Source: an uncultured Clostridia bacterium
GTDB lineage: Bacteria; Bacillota; Clostridia; Oscillospirales; Ruminococcaceae
NCBI GenBank assembly: GCA_947632425.1
Contig: CANRPG010000001.1
Coordinates: 1-34,444, forward strand
Length of the DNA stretch: 34,444 bases
Direction of reading: 5' to 3'
Below, in pieces: positions 24,980-31,558 of this stretch. The position numbers and the translations under genes are program-made. The first letter of the stretch is position 1, and each line of letters opens with the position of its first letter. The notes under the pieces are model-generated. The model worked only from the letters and a program-made list of their open reading frames with translations. It had not been told where the DNA came from and made no database searches.

Positions 24980-25628
24980 GTGCTGTACTATAATAATTAT
25001 GTCTGTAGTATTGACGGCGGCTGCTGTATTGTTCAGGTGGTCGTATATGGGCAGAGAAAAAGCGGCGGTCAGCGAGATACTGAAAAAGCAGAAAAAACAG
25101 CTCGTGTTCTTTGCGGCGGCATATATGATAACAGCCGTGCTTGCTTTGATATTCTACAGAAGGAAAGATATGAGCTTCTTTTCTATGGCGCAGAAGCTTA
25201 TATTGTGGGACGCTTTGGTATTGACGGCTGTTATAGATAAGCAGATAAAGAAGATACCGAACAAAGTTCTTTTGTTTCTGCTAATTGTAAGAGCGGCAGG
25301 AATATTGACTGAAGCTATGCGGTATGGCGCATCGCTGACAAATATGCTGCTCTTTTCGCTGCTGGGAATGGTTATCGGCGGTCTGATACCGCTGGTGGCA
25401 ATGCTTCTTTCGGGCGGCGGAGTAGGCGCAGGCGATATGAAGCTGTATGCCGTAACGGGGGCGTTCCTCGGTCTGTCGGGCATATTGCAGACTATGATGT
25501 TCTCGCTGTTTTTAGCGGCAGTGGTCAGCCTGGTGATGCTTATATGCAAAAAGGCGAAAATGAAGTCCACACTGCCTATGGCGCCGTTTATTTTTGCAGG
25601 AATCAGTATATATTATATTCTTATATAG
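24957..25628 (+). CDS. Prepilin peptidase (A24A/TadV-CpaA type)
   Basis: This protein of about 223 residues is an aspartic membrane protease that cuts the leaders of Tad pilins. The two catalytic aspartates are visible: Asp94 in IDKQIKKIPN and Asp160 in the GxGD motif GVGAGDMKL. About seven hydrophobic segments are present. An N-terminal extension of about 75 residues with one extra helix precedes the A24 core; the N-terminal methyltransferase domain of PilD-type enzymes is absent. The start is uncertain among four in-frame ATGs (24939, 24942, 24957, 24963); 24957 has AAAGG 5 nt upstream. Confidence 0.9.
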   Translation: MKMIPIVKCCTIIIMSVVLTAAAVLFRWSYMGREKAAVSEILKKQKKQLVFFAAAYMITAVLALIFYRRKDMSFFSMAQKLILWDALVLTAVIDKQIKKIPNKVLLFLLIVRAAGILTEAMRYGASLTNMLLFSLLGMVIGGLIPLVAMLLSGGGVGAGDMKLYAVTGAFLGLSGILQTMMFSLFLAAVVSLVMLICKKAKMKSTLPMAPFIFAGISIYYILI

Positions 25629-25643
25629 ATCTGGAGTGATGTT

Positions 25644-26951
25644 ATGAACAAGCATATGCCGATACTTATACTATCTGCGCTGATGATCATGCTGGTGCTC
25701 TCTTGGCAAAGCGTTCTGAATTACAACGGCAAGATGACTCAGGAATATGAAAAACATATTGCGGCAGCAGAAAAATATGAGAGCAAGAAGATTTATATCG
25801 ATGCTATCACAGAATATAAAGCGGCACAAAAAATAAAGCCCGAATATGATATTCAGATGAAGATAGCAGACCTATATATGAAACAGAATGACATATCTTC
25901 ATATATAGGCGCCTGCCGCGAGGCTGTGAAAATCGATAAGAGCAAGCCGGAGCCGTATCTGATAATTGCTGATTATTATATTGAGAAAACAAACTATACA
26001 GAAGCTTACTCGATCCTGAAGCAAGGGAAAAACGCTATAGGTGAAAACGGCGATATTTCCGAACGTATGCTGTTTCTGCTCAGCCGGTATAATGAAGCGG
26101 CGTATAGTTATGATACGTTCCTGCCGTGGCATATGGCTGAAAAAAACGCGGGATTTGCAAAGGTCTCTGTTGGCGGTCTTTACGGTCTGGCGAATCTGGA
26201 AAACAAGATAGCATATCAATGCGAGTATGAGGACATCGGCTTACCTATGAATAATGTTATACCCGTGAAGAAAGACGGAGAGTATTATTATATTGACAAA
26301 CAAGGCAACAGAAAGCTCGTTACCGACGAGCCTGCCGAATATCTTGGCTCTTTCAGCGGAAAGTACGCGCCGGCAAAAATAAACGGTGTGTATGGCTATA
26401 TAGATAAGAAGATGAAAGAGTATAAATTTGAATATGAGTATGCAGGCTGTTTCAGCAACGGCATTGCGGCGGTAAAAAAGAACGGAAAATGGAAGATAAT
26501 CAATGAACAGTTCAAAGATGTAACAGGCTATGTGTTCGATGACATAAAAATTGACGACTACGGTTTTTGCTCCGAAAATAATGTGTTTTTCGCCCAAAAA
26601 GACGGCAGCTATGCTTTGTATAACACCAAAGGAAAGAAGCTGTCGGAGGATCTGGAAGATGTAAAGATATTCGCCTCCGAGCAGCCGGCGGCAGTCAAGA
26701 AAAACGGCAAATGGGGATTTATGTCGCTGAAGGGCGAGATGGTAACAGAACCGACTTATGACGATGCGTGTTCCTTCTGCGTGGGTTATGCGCCCGTAAA
26801 AACAGGCGGCAAATGGGGCTGCACAGATATGGAAGGGCATATGGTCATAGAAGCGGTGTTTGACGAAATGCAGGCTTTTTCAAAAGGCGGTTATGCTTTG
26901 GCGGAAAAAGACGGCGTCAAGGAATTTGTAGTAGTTAAATTATACGAATAG
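25644..26951 (+). CDS. Membrane-anchored TPR and WG-repeat protein
   Basis: This 435-residue protein has an uncleaved signal-anchor helix at 5-24 (PILILSALMIMLVLSWQSVL). TPR-like helices follow at about 35-150 (AEKYESKKIYIDAITEYKAAQKI pattern, then EPYLIIADYYIEKTNYTEAYSIL). From about 170 to the end there are six or so WG repeats: GLYGLANLENK, GVYGYIDKK, NGKWKIINEQ, NGKWGFMSLKGEMV, GGKWGCTDMEGHMV. WG repeats form beta structures of unknown ligand. The domains should face outside. It sits exactly between the pilus genes and the signalling genes, only 15 nt after the peptidase gene. It may link them, but that is inference. Confidence 0.83.
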   Translation: MNKHMPILILSALMIMLVLSWQSVLNYNGKMTQEYEKHIAAAEKYESKKIYIDAITEYKAAQKIKPEYDIQMKIADLYMKQNDISSYIGACREAVKIDKSKPEPYLIIADYYIEKTNYTEAYSILKQGKNAIGENGDISERMLFLLSRYNEAAYSYDTFLPWHMAEKNAGFAKVSVGGLYGLANLENKIAYQCEYEDIGLPMNNVIPVKKDGEYYYIDKQGNRKLVTDEPAEYLGSFSGKYAPAKINGVYGYIDKKMKEYKFEYEYAGCFSNGIAAVKKNGKWKIINEQFKDVTGYVFDDIKIDDYGFCSENNVFFAQKDGSYALYNTKGKKLSEDLEDVKIFASEQPAAVKKNGKWGFMSLKGEMVTEPTYDDACSFCVGYAPVKTGGKWGCTDMEGHMVIEAVFDEMQAFSKGGYALAEKDGVKEFVVVKLYE

Positions 26952-26962
26952 GTGGGTAAGAT

Positions 26963-28276
26963 ATGCTAACAAGAGTACAAAGGGGAAACAGTGTATTTGC
27001 AGAGCTCGATGTGAGCGGCTCTATGGACGAGATAGATGAACTCAGCCTGCTCATGATAAACAGCAATCAGAATAAAAAGACAGGGCTTGCTCCTATACGC
27101 ATAGACGAGCTGAACGGCAGATTCGAGAAGATATATTTCGATGTGACCGGAAAGGTCACGCTGAGCGAATATCTTGTAAAGAGGGTATCGCAGGAAGCCT
27201 TCAAGCAAATGATACTGCACCTTATTGACACGATAGAAAACTTTGACGAGTATATGATAGATGTAAAACAGGTAGTGCTGGATATAAACAGTGTTTTTAT
27301 AAATGAAGTTGACCACACTGTAGCGTTTATATGTATACCTACAAAGAGCGATAATTCAATAGGCGATCTTTATGAGTTTTTCAAAGCCATAGTAGATGTC
27401 AGCCTTGTTGACGTTTCGGGAAATGATAACAGAGTCAGCTATTTTAATGGGGCATGCAACGTTGTGAGAGACAAAAACGGTTTTTCTTTGCAGAACATGA
27501 AAATGCAACTCTTACAGCAGCAGGAGCAGAGAGAAGAAGTCGGCAGCATAGCCGCAGCGCCCAAAGCAGGCAGCGATGCTGCGCCTGAGGGGCAAATGGT
27601 TAAGGAAGCGGATACTGTTACAGTGAAAAAAAGAGAGAAAGCAGTCGCACCGATCGTGCCGCAGGCAGAGGACAAGCCCGATGAGCAGGAAAGCAAGAGC
27701 TTGTTCGGAAAGCTTTTCAAGAGCGGCGGAAAGAAGAAAAGCACGAGCGACGGTTTTCAGGGCGGCATAGGAAAATACAAAAACGCAGATGCTTTCAGCG
27801 CGCCTTCGCAAAAACAGCAAGCTCCCTCTCCTAAGATTGAGATAGTGCAGCAGGTGCAGAAGATACAGCAGCAGCCTAAGCCTGCGCAGGACATGGATCT
27901 GGGAACTATAACGTTTCATGACAAAAATAAAGAGAGTTTCCCGTCAGGTGATGCTGTAAATAACGATAATACCGATAATGCTCAGGCGATTTTGGTAAGG
28001 CGCCGCGATCAGTCGAGAATAAGCATAAACAAGCCGGTGTTTGCAATAGGGCGTGAAAGAGAAGATCAGGACTACTGTATAAATGATAATTTCGCGGTAG
28101 GGCGTATTCACGCGTCTATAATCAAAAAAGCCGACAGATACTATGTTGTTGATCTCAATTCAAAAAATCATACTTTTGTAAACGGAACAAAGTTAGAACC
28201 CAATAAGGAACATATGCTGAACAACGGCGACAAGATAGTTTTTGCAAACGAGGAGTTTGATTTCAGGATCGTCTGA
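26963..28276 (+). CDS. DUF6382-type FHA domain protein
   Basis: This 437-residue cytosolic protein has an N-terminal domain of about 180 residues (opens LTRVQRGNSVFAELDVSG) that resembles DUF6382. A low-complexity Gln/Lys/Pro linker spans about 185-330, and a C-terminal FHA domain about 345-437. FHA domains bind phosphothreonine. The FHA pattern here is FAIGRERE (Arg364), VGRIHA (His383) and FVNG (Asn407). The Ser that normally precedes Arg in SRxH is Gly380, so phosphate binding may be altered. AGGTGGG precedes the ATG. It probably reads the output of the kinases encoded downstream and docks onto the pilus base. Confidence 0.85.
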   Translation: MLTRVQRGNSVFAELDVSGSMDEIDELSLLMINSNQNKKTGLAPIRIDELNGRFEKIYFDVTGKVTLSEYLVKRVSQEAFKQMILHLIDTIENFDEYMIDVKQVVLDINSVFINEVDHTVAFICIPTKSDNSIGDLYEFFKAIVDVSLVDVSGNDNRVSYFNGACNVVRDKNGFSLQNMKMQLLQQQEQREEVGSIAAAPKAGSDAAPEGQMVKEADTVTVKKREKAVAPIVPQAEDKPDEQESKSLFGKLFKSGGKKKSTSDGFQGGIGKYKNADAFSAPSQKQQAPSPKIEIVQQVQKIQQQPKPAQDMDLGTITFHDKNKESFPSGDAVNNDNTDNAQAILVRRRDQSRISINKPVFAIGREREDQDYCINDNFAVGRIHASIIKKADRYYVVDLNSKNHTFVNGTKLEPNKEHMLNNGDKIVFANEEFDFRIV

Positions 28277-28305
28277 TATTCGTATGAAACGGCAGGTGGA
28301 CAGCA

Positions 28306-29073
28306 TTGAGATTTATGGCGGCGCTCTCTACAGATGCAGGCATAGTAAAAAGTACAAATCAGGACAGCAGCCTGCTTATGGAAATGGAGACAAGCATAGG
28401 AAGAACTATAGCGGCACTCGTGTGCGATGGCATGGGAGGATTTTCAAAAGGAGAACTTGCCAGCTGCGCGGTGATGCGTTCTTTTCGCCGATGGTTAAAT
28501 TGTGTTTTTCCGCGCCTGTGTGAAGAAGGGCTGACGGACAGCATAATAAGAAAAGAATGGGAACTGCTGGTCAGAAAATGCAGCGATTCGATATACGCCT
28601 ACGGCAATTCGCAGGGAATAACGCTCGGCACTACGCTTACAGCTGTTTTGCTTACCGAAGCAAAATATTACATAGTAAATGTCGGCGATACAAGGGCGTA
28701 CAAAATATCAGACAAGGTGTCAAGGCTTACTAACGATCATTCGGTGGTGGCAAGAGAGGTATCTCTGGGAAGGCTGACTGAGCAAGAGGCTGAGCATGAC
28801 CCCCGAAGGAATCAGCTTTTGCAGTGCATAGGCGATGGCGTTTTGCCGACAGCTGATATTTTTATCGGAGAGGTAGAAAAGAATGTTGTATATATGCTGT
28901 GCAGCGATGGATTCAGGCATGAAATATCAGATGATGAGATGTTTATGTATCTTAACCCTTACGCATTTGCAAGCGAGGAGATATTGAAAAATAATCTCGA
29001 TCATCTTATAAATATCAATAAAGAAAGAAACGAGCAGGACAATATAACTGTCGCTGCGATAAAGACGTGTTGA
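28306..29073 (+). CDS. PP2C-family Ser/Thr phosphatase 1
   Basis: This 255-residue metal-dependent phosphatase starts at TTG 28306, with AGGTGG 6 nt upstream; ATG 28315 is the alternative. Metal-binding motifs are STNQDS (Asp20), LVCDGMGG (Asp41, Gly42), NVGDTRAYKI and the terminal EQDNITV (Asp245). The first motif usually reads NEDS; Gln replaces Glu. It should remove phosphate from Ser/Thr residues set by the kinases of this locus. The gene is 29 nt after the FHA gene. Confidence 0.92.
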   Translation: MRFMAALSTDAGIVKSTNQDSSLLMEMETSIGRTIAALVCDGMGGFSKGELASCAVMRSFRRWLNCVFPRLCEEGLTDSIIRKEWELLVRKCSDSIYAYGNSQGITLGTTLTAVLLTEAKYYIVNVGDTRAYKISDKVSRLTNDHSVVAREVSLGRLTEQEAEHDPRRNQLLQCIGDGVLPTADIFIGEVEKNVVYMLCSDGFRHEISDDEMFMYLNPYAFASEEILKNNLDHLININKERNEQDNITVAAIKTC

Positions 29074-29082
29074 GGGCAAGTT

Positions 29083-29388
29083 ATGGAATACCTGATAACA
29101 GGCGCTTTGGTATTTGCGCTTGCGGCGCTTACAGCCGTTATTATAAGAATACGGAAGAATGCCGACGATGCGAACGAAGCTGCGCTTGATAAAGAGAATA
29201 TCGCAAATGCCGTCAGACGTGTGATGGAGAAAGATAAGGAATATTCATCTACGCCCGAGCAAGCGACCGAAGAGATCGTCAGCGGCAAGAGAGCCTATGA
29301 CTTCAGGGTAATAAGAGAGATAATGTATACAGATTGTACAGAAACGATAGACGGTATCAGGACGGTGATATTATATGATAACATATAA
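29083..29388 (+). CDS. Small single-pass membrane protein of unknown function
   Basis: This 101-residue protein has an N-terminal helix at 3-22 (YLITGALVFALAALTAVIII type) and a charged cytosolic part that looks helical. The C-terminal end (RVIREIMYTDCTETIDGIRTVILYDNI) is beta-rich. No family is recognised. Its 3' end overlaps the next phosphatase gene by 14 nt, which indicates coupling. It may tether or control one of the flanking phosphatases. Confidence 0.72.
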   Translation: MEYLITGALVFALAALTAVIIRIRKNADDANEAALDKENIANAVRRVMEKDKEYSSTPEQATEEIVSGKRAYDFRVIREIMYTDCTETIDGIRTVILYDNI

Positions 29389-30100
29389 GATATTTACCGA
29401 TAAAGGCGGCCGCGATGTTAACGAGGACAGCGCAGGCGCTGCTGTGAGCGATGCAGGCGTATGTTTTGTTTTGTGTGATGGGCTCGGTGGTCACGGAAAA
29501 GGCGAGGTAGCTTCTTACATTGTGGTCGAAAGCATAAAAAGCGACTTTGCCGTTTGCAGCGATCCCGATAATTTTTTGCCGTATGCATTTGAAAATGCTC
29601 AGAAACGCCTTATGGAGGAGCAGAAAAAACAGGGAGCCGTTATGGAGATGAAAACAACGGCGGTGGTTCTGCTGATATATAACGGTATGTATCGTTACGG
29701 GCATATAGGCGATTCAAGACTGTATGTAATGAACGAAAAAAAGATATTGCAGAGAACTATGGATCACAGCGTGCCGCAATTGCTGTGTATGGCAGGAGAA
29801 ATAAAGGAAAAGCAGATAAGGCATCACCCCGACCGAAACCGCCTTTTGAGGGTAATGGGAATAGAGTGGGAAACAGGCAAGTATGAGATATCACAGGCAG
29901 AGCAGCTGAAAGGCAATGAAAGATTTCTGCTTTGTTCAGACGGCTTCTGGGAACTGATAGTGGAAAAAGACATGGTAAAGACTTTGAAGAAGTCGGCTGA
30001 TGTTGACGAGTGGGTCGGTACTATGGCTCAGAAAGTAAAGGAAAACGGCAGGGGTAAGGACATGGATAACTTTACAGCGATCGGCGTCATGTTATCCTGA
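29375..30100 (+). CDS. PP2C-family Ser/Thr phosphatase 2
   Basis: This 241-residue protein has full PP2C motifs: DVNEDSAG (Glu17, Asp18), LCDGLGGHGKGE (Asp35), HIGDSRLYVM and the terminal DMDNFTAIGV (Asp231). It also carries MDHSVPQLL and HHPDRNRLLRVMG, typical of bacterial SpoIIE-unrelated PP2Cs of the Stp/PrpC type. It is the most canonical of the three phosphatases here. The start codon overlaps the upstream 101-aa gene. Confidence 0.92.
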   Translation: MITYKIFTDKGGRDVNEDSAGAAVSDAGVCFVLCDGLGGHGKGEVASYIVVESIKSDFAVCSDPDNFLPYAFENAQKRLMEEQKKQGAVMEMKTTAVVLLIYNGMYRYGHIGDSRLYVMNEKKILQRTMDHSVPQLLCMAGEIKEKQIRHHPDRNRLLRVMGIEWETGKYEISQAEQLKGNERFLLCSDGFWELIVEKDMVKTLKKSADVDEWVGTMAQKVKENGRGKDMDNFTAIGVMLS

Positions 30101-30154
30101 GGCGGCAGCAATGCCATTGCATATTTGAAATATCGGCACAGGAGGCGTGCCTTT

Positions 30155-30175
30155 ATGAAAGGGCATGATCAATGA
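30155..30175 (+). other. Possible six-codon leader ORF before phosphatase 3
   Basis: ATG 30155 codes MKGHDQ and stops at TGA 30173-30175. It has GGAGG 9 nt upstream, a better site than the phosphatase start at 30165, which lies inside it in another frame with AAAGGG only 1 nt away. Re-initiation or coupling is possible. Confidence 0.3.
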
Positions 30176-30902
30176 TATGGAGTTTGAAAGCAGATCTTTT
30201 ATAGGCAGCCGCGCTGAGCAGCAGGATCATTACAATGTAATGCAAGACCAAAAAGGGTTGTTTGCGGTGCTGTGCGACGGCATGGGAGGGCGAAAAAACG
30301 GTTCTTTGGCGGCGCAGAGCGCGGTAGATATATTTTCGGCTGCTTATATGCGCAGAAATACAGATGTAGATCCGAAATTTCTTCTGACGACCGCCGAAAG
30401 AGCTGATCGCTATATTGCAACAGGCATTGAGGACAAGAGCGGCTGTACGGTAATATGCGCCTATATAGATGACGACAGGAAACTTATGTGGGTGTCGGTA
30501 GGAGACAGCAGGCTGTATGTTTTCAGAAACGGCAGACTGCGGCAGGTCACAAAAGACCATAATTATTTTTATCTGCTGAACAAAAAGCTTGAAAATAATG
30601 AGATAAACGAAAAAGAATACAAAGCAGCCGGAATGAGAGGAGAAGCCCTGATAAGTTTTTTGGGTATGAACGGTTTTGAACTTGCTGATATAAGTATAAG
30701 ACCGCTTGCGCTTCTTCAGGGCGATATTGTGCTGCTGACCTCTGACGGTCTTTATAAATTGCTGGGAGATGCAAATATAGAAAGGCTGCTTGCACTGCAT
30801 CAGGGCGACCTCGGCGTATGCGCCGATTCTGTTATCGGCCGCGTGAAAGCAAGCAACGAGCCTTCGATAGATAATACGTCATTTATTCTTATAAAAATAT
30901 AG
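30165..30902 (+). CDS. PP2C-family Ser/Thr phosphatase 3
   Basis: This 245-residue protein has the PP2C motifs AEQQDHYNV (Asp21), LCDGMGGRKNG (Asp38), SVGDSRLYVF and SIDNTSFILI (Asp236). Gln replaces the usual Glu before the first Asp, as in phosphatase 1. The start is either ATG 30165 or the in-frame ATG 30177; neither has an ideal ribosome site. It is followed after 12 nt by the zinc-ribbon FHA gene, so it should act in the same pathway. Confidence 0.9.
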   Translation: MINDMEFESRSFIGSRAEQQDHYNVMQDQKGLFAVLCDGMGGRKNGSLAAQSAVDIFSAAYMRRNTDVDPKFLLTTAERADRYIATGIEDKSGCTVICAYIDDDRKLMWVSVGDSRLYVFRNGRLRQVTKDHNYFYLLNKKLENNEINEKEYKAAGMRGEALISFLGMNGFELADISIRPLALLQGDIVLLTSDGLYKLLGDANIERLLALHQGDLGVCADSVIGRVKASNEPSIDNTSFILIKI

Positions 30903-30914
30903 GAGGGTAAATAT

Positions 30915-31556
30915 ATGAAACTTGTAAGGTGCGAGGTAAACAGCAGCCACTATTATGATGCTGATAAATATGAAAGCTGTCCGCATTGCAGAGAAAACAG
31001 CCTGCCGAAAGCAGAAAGTGCAGGCGAGACGATAAGCTTGTCCGACCTGAGAGATTCGGATAATGCAGGAAACGAGACTGTGGCTTTGCAAGACAGCGAG
31101 AATTCGCTCAGCAAGCAGATCGCAAGTTCTTCCGCATCGGGAAATGTAGATGAAATAAAGACAATGTCATATTACGATTTCGGGCAGGAACAAGAGCCTG
31201 TGGTAGGGTGGCTTACCGCTGTAAATACTGCGGCAAAGGGTATAAGCTTTTCTCTTAAAGTCGGCAAGAACAATATAGGAAGATCAGGCTCGGGGCACGC
31301 TGTCGATGTGGATCTTAACAAAGATGCCACTGTTTCCAGAGGCACGCAGGCTACTATAATATACGAGCCGAAGAAACGTCAGTTTTTGCTTCAGCCTGCA
31401 AACGGCAGCACTTTGGTATATCTAAACGATGATCTGCTTATGAATTATACGCAGATAAATGCGTATGACCGGATAACAGTAGGCGAAACAGAGCTTATTT
31501 TTATACCGCTGTGCTCGGATAAATTCTCATGGGAAAACATGGATAAAGGGGAATGA
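30915..31556 (+). CDS. Zinc-ribbon and degenerate FHA domain protein
   Basis: This 213-residue protein has a putative metal site at the N-terminus (Cys6, His12, Cys22, Cys25; CPHC) and a Ser/Thr-rich acidic linker from 33 to 95 with candidate phosphorylation sites (GNETVALQD, EIKTMSYYD). A C-terminal FHA-like domain follows at about 105-205. The domain keeps NNIGRSGSG (Arg123) and ATVSRG (Ser141, Arg142), but the SRxH His is not in place (SRGTQA) and NG becomes ND (171-172). GGAGGG precedes the ATG. The TVALQD-type threonine motif could be a kinase-docked switch like GarA/OdhI, but this is inference. It overlaps the kinase gene at 31553-31556. Confidence 0.83.
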   Translation: MKLVRCEVNSSHYYDADKYESCPHCRENSLPKAESAGETISLSDLRDSDNAGNETVALQDSENSLSKQIASSSASGNVDEIKTMSYYDFGQEQEPVVGWLTAVNTAAKGISFSLKVGKNNIGRSGSGHAVDVDLNKDATVSRGTQATIIYEPKKRQFLLQPANGSTLVYLNDDLLMNYTQINAYDRITVGETELIFIPLCSDKFSWENMDKGE

Positions 31557-31558
31557 TA

